From assembly GCA_002682825.1 (NCBI GenBank), contig NOKP01000017.1, positions 806,001-870,000 on the forward strand: DNA of 64,000 bases, given 5' to 3'. Shown here in pieces: positions 12,007 through 20,989 of this stretch. A program made the position numbers and the translations under genes. The stretch is from Neonectria sp. B-13 (taxonomy: Eukaryota > Ascomycota > Sordariomycetes > Hypocreales > Nectriaceae). Within the stretch, counting starts at the first letter, position 1; every line of letters starts with the position of its first letter. The notes under the pieces were generated by a model. It saw nothing but the letters and a program-made list of their open reading frames with translations, was not told the DNA's origin and ran no database searches.

Positions 12007-13296
12007 CTACAGTATGTAGCTGGCCATCTTCATAACATACGTCTTCCCTTTCCCAAGGAAGCCGAAGCCCCAGACGACCCAAATTTTCCACTGTTCGATG
12101 TACTCCGGCCAGTAGGTTTGTTCAGAGTGGCCCCTGCCCTCGTACTGCACACCACCAACCTCACCACCAACTACTCGGTTGGCAAACCCGCTCATGCCGA
12201 ATCCAGCACCAGCACCCATTTCATACTGAGTTACAACATGTTGCAGGTCGAACCTCCACTTCTTGTCCTTGGTAGGCGAGACAAACTCGAGAGTATGGCC
12301 CGTGTTCTTGTCTTTGTACCTCCCCGACATTTCCCCGTCAAAGTTATCGGTAAACAGGACGTAGTCGTCTTTGTCAGAAACATTGCCAACTCTGGATCCG
12401 ACCAACAGTTCGTCGTTGTGGAATAAGTGGCCTGAGACGTATTTGCCGGGCTTGCCCATACGCCCCATCACGTCCCAGTACACGATGGAATACGGTCCCG
12501 CCCAAGATCGGAACACCTTCCAGCCCTCGCAGAGCTTGAGCCATCCATTGGTTGCCCACAGACGGGTAGAGCCACCTCTCCCTCTGAAGGCGATACGCCT
12601 GCCAGATGAAAGAGTGGCGTCTACATTGACGTCGGCTCCTCCCATGGAAAGACCGTAATGCAGCCCGGGAGAAATCTCGGTCGCGTCTGGCTTGCCGCCG
12701 TCTGGAGTCCAGGGCGACCCGTCAGCCAGGTGAGCTTTTGTGCTGGAGGACATAGTGAATCCGCCTCGAACCCTCCACGAGTCAAACTTGAGTCTTGCGA
12801 ACTGGTGGTCTTTGGTAACATAAAACGAATAGGATCTGTCCGTGCTGTTCCATACTCCAGCGGTGAAGCCCGGGCAGTCGGCAACGTACGATTCGCTGAT
12901 GTAGTCAAGTTCTTGGATAACCGTGCCGTCGCCAAGCGTGATGTAGAATTCCACACGCAGGTTTCCTTGTCCGAAGAAGGCGTAAGATGCATCTCTGGAA
13001 AATGCCATGAGGAGCCCAGATAGGCCTGTGTGCGAAAGACCGTCAAACTCCCATTGTTCCCAATTTGTCGCGTTGATGGCTGGGGCAATCTTGACCGAGT
13101 TTATATGCTCAGAAGGCGATGTAGAGAAGGTGTTGGGACCATGGACCATTTCGTAGGCGGTGCTTTTGCTGATGGAACAAGAATCGTCCCATTCTTCATC
13201 CAGGCTTTCAGGAAAAGGAGGACTGAGAGGATATTGCGACTGAAATGCAACAACTGCGACAGCACCGACGAGTGCTAGGCTAAAACTTTTGCGCAT
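12007..13296 (-). CDS. Lipocalin-like Diels-Alderase / pericyclase candidate
   Basis: Predicted 429-residue protein in one exon. Length, beta-rich composition and blocks such as WEFDGLS, GLHYGLSMGGADV and GRGGSTRLW look like the CcsF/Fsa2/MycB/PyvB family. Those two-domain beta-barrel proteins bind the linear PKS-NRPS product and catalyse an intramolecular [4+2] cyclisation. The gene sits between the PKS-NRPS and the trans-ER gene, which is the typical context. It is divergent from the trans-ER gene with a 438-nt shared promoter. The chosen ATG at 13296 opens a protein starting MRKSFSLALVGAVAVVAF, a hydrophobic stretch that may be a signal peptide or membrane anchor. An in-frame ATG 183 nt upstream gives a basic, aromatic, low-quality extension and was rejected. 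Family assignment is by recognition, not a search. Confidence 0.82.
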   Translation of the reverse strand: MRKSFSLALVGAVAVVAFQSQYPLSPPFPESLDEEWDDSCSISKSTAYEMVHGPNTFSTSPSEHINSVKIAPAINATNWEQWEFDGLSHTGLSGLLMAFSRDASYAFFGQGNLRVEFYITLGDGTVIQELDYISESYVADCPGFTAGVWNSTDRSYSFYVTKDHQFARLKFDSWRVRGGFTMSSSTKAHLADGSPWTPDGGKPDATEISPGLHYGLSMGGADVNVDATLSSGRRIAFRGRGGSTRLWATNGWLKLCEGWKVFRSWAGPYSIVYWDVMGRMGKPGKYVSGHLFHNDELLVGSRVGNVSDKDDYVLFTDNFDGEMSGRYKDKNTGHTLEFVSPTKDKKWRFDLQHVVTQYEMGAGAGFGMSGFANRVVGGEVGGVQYEGRGHSEQTYWPEYIEQWKIWVVWGFGFLGKGKTYVMKMASYIL

Positions 13297-13734
13297 ATTT
13301 GCTTCGTGCACGCGACTCTTCAACGAGGGGTTGTTGTAGTGCTTTCTCAAGCGGCGGACTGGGTTTGAGAACAGAAAGCTACAAGATAAAAGAAAGAAAG
13401 GGAAAAAAGAATAATTGAGAGCGTACAGATAAGTGAGGTACCGGACAGAAAAGAAAAGTCCCGAAAACAGCTTGGACAAGTTAGATGCGCGACCAAGTGG
13501 TTGACTTTGAGGGGAAAAAAGTAAAAAAGTCCCGAACTATCGTATTGAATTCCCGAACGACAGCCGCATCGCCCTATCTCCAGCCATTCGGCAGTTCCGA
13601 GTACGGGAATCAGTGATCTCTGGCGATAGAAGGGGGGGATACTGTAACGGTCCGGGCACAAGTTGCTTCAAAAGAGGCTCAGAGTCGAAACAAAGCTGAC
13701 GTCTTGGGAGCCAAACCACGCGTTGCACGTAACG
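13297..13734. promoter_or_regulatory. Bidirectional promoter between the Diels-Alderase and trans-ER genes
   Basis: The 438 nt separate two divergent cluster genes. They contain TCCCGAA elements near 13458, 13530 and 13551, the last two inside a direct TCCCGAAC repeat 21 nt apart. An imperfect palindrome TTCGGCAGTTCCGA lies at 13587-13600. Similar TTCGGGA and TTCGGAGG elements occur in the other cluster promoters, which suggests common control; no site has been tested. Confidence 0.45.
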
Positions 13735-14909
13735 ATGAGCCTTTCAACACTCCCCCCTCGCCAAAAGGCCATTGTGCAGGCTGATACAGATCCTGTGACT
13801 TTCGAACTATCCGAGAACAGACCAATCCCAGTCCCTCTAGCCAATGAACTCCTCATAAAGGTGTCGGCGGTAGCGCTGAACCACTGCGACTGGAAGATGC
13901 CTGGCCGTGTTCCGTGCCCTGGCGCAGTCAACGGAGCCGACTATTCAGGGACCGTCATGCGCATGGGCGAATCCGCGGCTCTCACATCAGGGTTGCGTAT
14001 CGGAGACCGCGTCGCAGGCGCTCAGGTGGCCTCCAGCCGTCGCCGTCCATGGGCCGGGGCCTTTGCAGAATACATCAGACACGAGCATGACATGGTTTGG
14101 AAGGTGCCGGATAGTTGGTCTTGGGAACAAGCGGCGGCCATCGGGTGCGCAACGACGAGCACTGTGGGAATGGCACTCTGGATCACGCTGGGACTGACTG
14201 GAACGCCCGAGGAACCGACTCGGGAGCCCAAGTTCGTCCTCATCTACGGCGGTGCTACCGCCTGCGGCACGTTCGCTATCCAGTTGCTAAAGCTGCAAGT
14301 AACCTCCTCGTTCTCTCTCACATGAAACCCGCCCGAGACTTATACCCATTGTTTTTGCTTAGGTCTGGCTACCGGGTCATCACCACATGCTCCCCGAAGA
14401 ACTTCACTATGGTGGAGGGCTATGGTGCCGAGAAGGCCTTTGACTACCACTCCTCGACATGTGGAGAAGACATACGTGCATACACCAAAAACAGCCTGGA
14501 GTATGTGCTAGACATCATTACCGAAGCCCGAACCATCCGGCACTGCTATGCTGCCATTGGGCGTGGAGGCGGCAAATACTGCGGCTTCGAGCTCTTACCG
14601 GATGACCTGCTCGCCACATTGCGAAAGTCTGTCAAGGCGGACTGGACCATGGGGCTGGAGTTGACCGGGAATGAAGTCGATCTGCCCGGAGGCTACTATC
14701 GAGCGGCGAATCCAGAGTTGCACGACTGGTTTGTTCTCTGGAAAGAAAGATATGTGGCCCTGTACGAGTCAGGCAAAATCAAGCCGCATCCAATAACATT
14801 GAGGCAAGGTGGACTGGACAAGGTCATCGATGGCATTGAGACTATGCGACGAAGGGAGATTTCGGGCGAGAAGATAGTGTATCCTCTATATAACACAGCG
14901 AGTTCCTAG
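13735..14909 (+). CDS. Trans-acting enoyl reductase of the PKS-NRPS (LovC/CcsC type)
   Basis: Exons 13735-14294 and 14363-14909 give 368 residues, close to LovC. It is a zinc-free medium-chain dehydrogenase/reductase that reduces enoyl intermediates bound to a PKS whose own ER is inactive. Family blocks visible are ALNHCDWKMP, GADYSGTV, FAEYIRHEHD, a Rossmann region IYGGATACGTFAIQLLKLSG, ATCSP-like TTCSPKNF, and YPL near the C-terminus. The intron has a GC donor (GCAAGT) with TTAG acceptor; only this junction keeps the frame and gives the expected LSGYRVI sequence. The partner is very likely the PKS-NRPS at 1-11178, whose ER region looks degenerate. It ends tail to tail with the transporter gene at 15466. 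Confidence 0.92.
14295..14362 (+). other. Non-canonical GC-AG intron in the trans-ER gene
   Basis: Exon 1 ends AAGCT and the intron begins GCAAGTAACC, matching the strong consensus seen in the minority GC-AG intron class. It ends TTGCTTAG before GTCTGGCTAC. The nearby GT at 14299 would shift the frame and lose the rest of the reductase. Confidence 0.85.
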
Positions 14910-15465
14910 CATGCCCAGTCTAAAGAGTTGGAATCCTAGCCTCTCAACACACCTGTTGCTTTACTTCCCGTCTCTTAGATATTGGATCGTCAAGGGCTTA
15001 TTGCATAGCATTTATACAACTTTGTTGGTATCGGCTTTTGGGCTATCAAGTATAATTACTTGTTGACAGCACAGGACGTCTGAATTAGGTGGGCCAGAGC
15101 CAGAGAGCACGTTGACTGAGAAGCCAAAAGAGCGCCGTACTCGGAGAGATTAGTGGCCATAGTCTCGGTAGTCGCATCTCTTCAGGACTCCTGAGATTTA
15201 GCTACAGCGACTGAATGACCGTCTTTGAAATCCCCCCTTGCGCCCGTGGGCTAAGTGGAAGAAAACTATGCAATATGTATGATAGATTCCCTTTTATTCT
15301 GTCGCGTGATAGAATTACCCTGACCGCTCAGCTCCGTACATGTATCGTTTGTCTAGATATTATGTGGCCCCTCTCCACCCTCCCCCCTCCCCCGCGTCGA
15401 ACCTGGCTGTTACAGTGACTGTTATCAGCGAAAAGCCGCTGCTACTTCTTGCACGATCCAGATTC
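14910..15465. other. Intergenic region between convergent genes
   Basis: It lies between the 3' ends of the trans-ER and transporter genes. Only short open frames without codon structure or family resemblance are present. It presumably holds the two 3' UTRs and polyadenylation sites. Confidence 0.5.
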
Positions 15466-17362
15466 TCAAGCTTTAGAGGCCTCCGCTTTCTGCTTTTCTT
15501 CCATTCCGTAATTGGTGTCTAGCTCGATCCGCATAGCCACCTCCTCCTCAAGGTTCACACAGAGGAATCCGATAGCAGCAAAGGCGAGCGACACCAGCCA
15601 CGTTAGTCGCAGACTCTGGGCGAAAACTTGGGTAACTTGGACACGTGCAGCCGGAGACAGCGTCTTAAGAAACGCGGAAGTGGCGTGCTCATACGCCTGG
15701 CCCTCGGAAATGTCGGCTCTGAGTGTGGCATTCTGGATGAGCTTGGATGCCAGTTCGTCGGAGCGAGTGTTGAAGATGGAAGCGGGAATAGCCGTCCCCC
15801 ACACCATGCCGAAGCTGCGGACAAACGACCACGTTGCCGTTGCCAGCGCAGTATCAGACTCGCTCAGCGGGGCCAAGAGTGCTGGGAGAAGCGTGGGAAC
15901 CAGCATGCCGGCTCCCATGGAGTAGACGATCTGGAAGCCAACCCAGTCCCCGGTGCTCGAGTCCCTGTCCAGGAGGCTGAACAGGCCGAGACCGATGAGA
16001 GTGACGGCCCAGGAGACGTAGTGGATGGGCTTGTAGCGGCCGAGCTTGGACATGAGACCTCCCCCGATGCCCGCCGCAGGGAGGATGGAGAGGATCGTTG
16101 CGAGGATCTGGAGCCCCGAACGGCTGGGCGACGAGCCGAGAACGCCCTGGAAGTAGACCGGCATGAAGTAGAGCTGCCACACGGTGATTATGCCGTGGAA
16201 GAAGGTCATGAAAAGGACGCCGAGCGACGTTCGATTGGAAAAGAGGTGCAGCGGGACGGTGGGATTTGGGGCAAAGCGGGACCCCTCAAAGACGAGGAAC
16301 CCGGCCAGACCAGCCATGCCCACGAGCAGCGGCACCAAGACGTTGTAGGATGACCACGGGTGCAGCACTCCGGCCCACGACAAGGCGAGGAGGACCGACG
16401 TGATAGCCGCAATGAAGATGACGTTCCCCGTCCAGTCAATCGTCGATATTTTCGTAGCCAGGTTCGTCTCCTTCTGGTACCGGACGTTTAGGAAGAAGAA
16501 CGAAGAGAGGAGGGCAGCGCCGCCCACGGGCAGCGCCAGATAGAAAGTCCAGCGCCAGGTCGAGTACTGCACGATGAGGCCGGCGAAGAAGGGCCCCAGC
16601 GCAGTGCCCAGGAAAATCATGCCCATGACGATGGCCAGGAACTTGCCGCGCTCTCTCAGCGGCACCACGTCGCAGATGATGGTCTCGGTGAGCACGGTGG
16701 TGCCGCTGGCTCCGATGCCCTGGATGATTCGGCCGACGATGAGGGTTTCTATGTTGTTTGCACCGCCGCAGATGCCGCTGCCGAGCACGAACAGGGCAGT
16801 TGAGATGAGCATGGGCCAGCGGCGACCGAAGACGTTTGCCAGCTGTCCGTACAGAGGCTGCATCGCCGTCCTAACCAAGGATGGAGATTCTGGTTAGTCA
16901 ACTCCAGAGACGGGCCTCTTCACCATCCATCCCCCCCCGCCCCAAACGCCACAGGTGTACTTACATGGCGAACAAATATCCATTCACGACCCAAATGTAG
17001 AGGTGGCCGCCGCCGAGATCTTCGACAATCGAGGGAAGTGCTGTCGACGTGATGGTTCCCTCCAGAGCCGTGAGTAACCCCGCGAGGCTGATGGAAACCA
17101 AGAGAGCCCAAAATCTCCAGTCTCTTTTGACCGGGGCCACATGCGTGGTGTCTGGGGTCTCTGGAGTTTCTGAAGTCTCTGGAGTTTCTGAAGTCTCTGG
17201 GCTCGCTGCCTTTGAGGAAGGATTCATGGTGTTGCTGCCGGGCGCGTCGTCGTCTTCCGCGCCTCTGGTCAAGGACTTCTGCATGGTTTCAGACATTTCT
17301 TGCGAGAGATTCAGGTTAGGTGCCATGTTCTCCTCGTGGGGTCTGCGTTCAGATGATGCCAT
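15466..17362 (-). CDS. MFS drug:H+ antiporter (DHA2-like, 14 TM), cluster exporter
   Basis: Exons 17362-16965 and 16870-15466 encode 600 residues. After an acidic, Ser/Thr/Pro/Glu-rich N-terminal tail of about 85 residues come many hydrophobic segments. The loop after TM2 carries the MFS motif YGQLANVFGRRW, and GRIIQGIGASGTT plus LGPFFAGL are typical of antiporters of the fungal toxin-pump type. Expected role: efflux of the cluster product across the plasma membrane and self-protection. It is divergent from the MDR reductase at 17806. The tail contains a short repeated SETPETSETPET stretch encoded by a near-perfect DNA repeat around 17155-17205, a site where length variation between strains would be easy. 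Confidence 0.92.
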
Positions 17363-17805
17363 ACCATATATGTCTATGGGGTTCGGGATGTTTGCCTGCT
17401 TGCTGGCGCCCTCTTAATCTTGGTTTCGGGGGGGACACGATGGCCTGAAAGAAAAAAGAATAAAGGCAGATTTCTCGTAACAAAAACAAGAGAAAGGACA
17501 TGCCCGGGCGGAGGGGTCTGTGAATTGAGATCTGTCGATGCGTTCGGGGTGTTCTTTTTCATCGTGGAGTCTCCGACCAAAGGTGCTCTATTCGGAGGCT
17601 TGCTCCAAGCTTAGTTAAGTTAGATATTCGGAGGCTAAGAATTACCCAATTAGGAAATTCGGGTTTGACGTAGCGTCGTCGACTCGTCATGCAGCCTCCC
17701 CCGCGACGTCCTATTTCTCCTCTTATCCTTCTGCGAGGGTCGATCTCACTACATTGCACACAGCTCCAAACCTACGGGCCTCACGTCAAGCTACAGTACT
17801 CAAAC
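17363..17805. promoter_or_regulatory. Bidirectional promoter between the MFS exporter and MDR reductase
   Basis: The 443 nt hold two copies of the candidate cluster element, TTCGGAGGCTTGC at 17591-17603 and TTCGGAGGCT at 17627-17636, 36 nt apart in the same orientation. A TTCGGGTTTG lies near 17659. Two sites in one divergent promoter support joint control of both genes, but this is inference. Confidence 0.5.
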
Positions 17806-19003
17806 ATGGCACGCTCCGAGCCCGCGGCACCGATGCCGCCCACGATGCGAGCCTGGGTCCGCCAGCATCGCGGCCACTACAAGTCGTCACTCAAGCTTGT
17901 CGATTCGCTTCCCACGCCGCCGATCCCTGGCCCGAACTCCAGCGACATCATCGTCCGCGTCTCCTACGTCGCGCTCGAATTCTCCATCGTCCACTTCATG
18001 GGCGTCTTTCCCGCCCTGCCCTTTGCACCGCCCCTAGTCCCCGAGATCTGCGTCTCCGGCACCGTCGCCGTCGCCGGCGGCGAGGCCCCCGAAGAGCTGC
18101 GGCAGCCCGGCACACGGGTGCTGGCCATGACAGACCCGATGAGCATGCTGTTCTACGGCACCGGCGCGCTGAAAGAGTACATGCGGCTGCCGGAGGCCTA
18201 TGTGGTGCCGCTCTCGGAGCCCAGCACCTATGTCGGCAAGCACGACGCCGGTGAGCAGCTGGGTCTCAGCCTGGCCCAGGGCGCCGGACTCATCTCCAAC
18301 GGGTCAGCAGCCCTGGCCACGGTTCGAGCTGCCAAGGTCCGTTCGGGTCAGCGGGTACTCGTCAACGGGGCCAGTGGGAGTGTCGGGCACATCGCCGCGC
18401 AGCTGTGCCGTGCCCGGGGCGCCTTCGTTGTGGGAGTTGCAAGTGGTGCCAATGAAGCTTTGGTTCGAGGATACGGAATTGACGAGGTATGCTTCATCCT
18501 GCGTTATTCTCCACTACGGTTCTGGGGTAACCCTGCTAATAAATAGTGCGTGTTGCTGTCTGCAGTTTGTGGATTACAAGAAACACGCATCGCTGCCAGA
18601 TTATCTGGCCTCGGCCTTTGGATCGCAGCCTTTTGACTCTATCCTAGACTGTGTTGGATCGCAGGCCCTCTACGAAAACTCTCCAAGATATCTCTGTCCA
18701 GGTGGCCCTTTAGTCAACATCGGCGCTTTCGATATGGGAGACGGCATCCTGACACAAATGGTTCGATGGTTCATGAACACCTCGTGTCCGACTTGGCTCG
18801 GGGGCATTCCTCGGCCGTACATCCTCTTCAGCAATACCCCCAACATACAAGAAGTTTTGACTCTGGTTGAGATGGTCAAGCAGGGAAAGTTAAAGCTTAT
18901 TTTAGACTCTGAGTTCGCAATGGAGGACCTCATAAAGGCGTACGAGCGCGTCACGAGCAAGAGGGCTCAGGGCAAGGTCCTCATCCGGATACGTGCCGAA
19001 TAA
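17806..19003 (+). CDS. Zinc-free MDR-family oxidoreductase (second enoyl/quinone-reductase-like enzyme)
   Basis: Exons 17806-18486 and 18566-19003 give 372 residues. It has the MDR layout: an N-terminal GroES-like half, then a Rossmann fold with VLVNGASGSVGHIAAQLCRARG (positions about 182-203) and a C-terminal GKVLIRI. No structural or catalytic zinc cysteine cluster is seen. It differs clearly from the trans-ER at 13735; it resembles the quinone oxidoreductase and zinc-binding-dehydrogenase-like enzymes. Shared promoter motifs with the exporter place it in the cluster. It could reduce a late intermediate or a conjugated double bond, but its substrate cannot be read from sequence. The ATG at 17806 is preferred to an in-frame one at 17689, because the MDR homology starts right after it. 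Confidence 0.88.
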
Positions 19004-19921
19004 TAGCGCGGCCCTAATAAATAGACAGATGCACAGTTCCATTTGGAACGACAGTGCGAAAGCGTTCTCTTTTTTTTTTTTAGATCTTCACAAATACAGA
19101 CGTGGGTAGCGCTTCGTCATAGTCCTATTCTTCACAGCAAGGGCATTGGGTGCTTGGGTTCGTGGCTTGCCAAGCCAAGGGCACCCGTAGGCACGGCTTT
19201 GAGAGTAAGGGCCGGAGTGTGTGCAGGGGCACGCGATACAGGGTGTGAGCTTTACTTGGTTTTATTATGTACAGAAGCAACTACCGCGCGCGAACGTAGA
19301 CAATCTCTCAAGTCAAGACCTCGGGGGGAGGAGGGAAGAAATCACATCCTGGCGTCAAGCGTACTGTGCCAGCCACCAAATACATTCTCGACATCAGAAC
19401 GGCGCAAGAGGTGTCTAGACATGTGGAAAATAAAACGGGCAATAGACTACAGGAAAATAAGTCGGGAGATTTCCCTACCGGGAAAAAAGTCGGGAGATTT
19501 CCCTGCGGAGGAAGAAGTCGGGAGAAAGATTCGGGATATTCTAATGCTTCCGAAACTTTGTAAACATATAATTGGATATATAGATGCGCCAAGCCCGAAC
19601 TGAGTTTTAGTGCATGCGCCTGTCGGAGGTTTGCTTGTGCATATTTTCTTTCATTACTCCCGAAAACTGGGCCGATTCTGTGACCAAGCAACGCCCATCT
19701 CATAGGCTGAACAGAGTCTGGTCCGATGCCGAGTGCATACTAACGCAAGTACTTATCAAGGGCAAGAAGTTGTAGGGTCTCAGTAGTCTCTGGCGAGGCT
19801 CTTACTTTGTTATATATATTCCATCATCGAAACGGATTAGAAACCATAGGAAGTCCTTCTAACCTGAAAAATATTTACTATCCCAGACGCAAGAAGAGAA
19901 AGCAGAAGGAGAATTAATATA
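19004..19921 (+). promoter_or_regulatory. Upstream region of the small cluster protein, with repeats and motif copies
   Basis: About 900 nt without a convincing gene; a 186-codon open frame at 19043 is low complexity and not believed. It holds a 10-T run near 19071, a three-copy repeat (separate entry), TTCGGGA near 19530, TCGGAGGTTTGC at 19623-19634, TCCCGAAAAC near 19665, and a TATATATATT box at 19811-19820, about 100 nt before the next start codon. Confidence 0.45.
19459..19525. repeat. Three tandem copies of an AAGTCGGGAGA unit, 28-nt period
   Basis: AAGTCGGGAGATTTCCCT occurs at 19459-19476 and 19487-19504, and a partial AAGTCGGGAGA at 19515-19525. Spacing is exactly 28 nt both times. 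The unit contains a CGG triplet, the half-site bound by Zn2Cys6 proteins, and it lies in a cluster promoter. Confidence 0.8.
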
Positions 19922-20546
19922 ATGGCGACGCCGGCAACTGTCACATTCAAGAACACCAATGATAGGTGGGGAATGGTACTTCTCCCACTACTACTTGTTC
20001 GTCCACTTACTTTGGCATCTTAAATACTAATCACCGCGGTAGAACTGGGGTCTATGCGACTCTAGTGAGCAAATGCTCACCATCCAAGGCATGCCTTGGC
20101 TGATGCGCAAACTCGCCAGCTGGATCTCGGTGACAGTCTCCATAAAGACATGGACGGATGCCGAAACCGGCGAGACCCGGTTTCTCTTACAACACACGCC
20201 GCCTCTGGGCTTGCCAGGAATGTCTGAGGAGCGAGCGCTAAACTACGAGCCCGACGAGGTCGCAGTGCCTAATCTTGGGAAACTACGAGTGCGAACGCGT
20301 TGGGGGACGGTCAAGGAGCTTGATCGGTTGGATAAGTACCTGGCACAAGGCTTAGAGAGGGGGCCAAGTTCAATGATCCATATGATGACGGAGCACTTGG
20401 ACATTGACGCGGTGACACATCAAATCTTTGGGTATGAGGAGATTGAAGGAACTAGATTCCATGTCAGGCGCATTGTGGTACGGAAAGGAAACGAGGTTGC
20501 GAAGCTGAGGCTGGTGTATAACTACATCGGGCCTCGACTTGGATAG
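19922..20546 (+). CDS. Small cluster protein of unknown function (possible calycin-like fold)
   Basis: Exons 19922-19975 and 20043-20546 give 185 residues. The donor is GTACTT and the acceptor GCGGTAG; the join gives a continuous frame reading WGM-NWGLCDSSEQMLTIQG. I do not recognise the family. What can be seen: a short lead, a helical block (MPWLMRKLASWI), then alternating strand-like segments (SVTVSIKTW, TRFLLQHTP, KLRVRTRWG, TRFHVRRIVVRKG, KLRLVYNYIG). That order is like small fatty-acid-binding/calycin barrels, which is an inference. No signal peptide or TM segment. It has a TATA box, cluster motif copies upstream, and lies just before the cluster activator. It could bind or isomerise a hydrophobic intermediate, but nothing in the sequence proves a reaction. 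Confidence 0.68.
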
Positions 20547-20989
20547 AGCTGAGCCGTGTTTGACACTCTGGCGTCATTTTTGATAGGAAGATGGCTTGAA
20601 AACATACTGGTTAAACCACCATCTTACCCACGCATCGGAGCCTGTCTCGAGAAGAATTTCTTAATCTAAACATGAAATATGCTGTCACGACATAACGACA
20701 ATGTTTTGCATGGGCCATCGTGTGCGAGTCCCTCCATCAGCGGCATCAGCCCGTGTCGTAGGCTCGGGGTCGGGAATCATACACGTATCATCTAGTAACA
20801 GGTAATTACCCAAGTTGGCAGTAGGCAGGTGACTTATGACTCTCCGTCCAGGCGTGTTGTCTCGGCTGACGCAGATACGATGCGGGACGGATTAAAGGTA
20901 CTCCGGTCGAAGTGTATTGTTCGGGGACCTTTCTCCAAACAAAGGCGCTTTGCTGAATCAACCCTCCGACTTACTACCATCAGCCAGTC
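20547..20989 (+). promoter_or_regulatory. Promoter of the cluster activator gene
   Basis: 443 nt with no gene. It contains TTCGGGGACC near 20921 and a minus-strand TCGGAGGGTT at about 20960-20969, only about 20 nt before the start codon. Both resemble the elements in the other cluster promoters, so autoregulation is possible. Confidence 0.4.

Noticed and set aside
19043..19603. 186-codon frame in the spacer after the MDR reductase
   Set aside because: It crosses a poly-T run and the 28-nt repeats, has no domain, and is better explained as promoter DNA.
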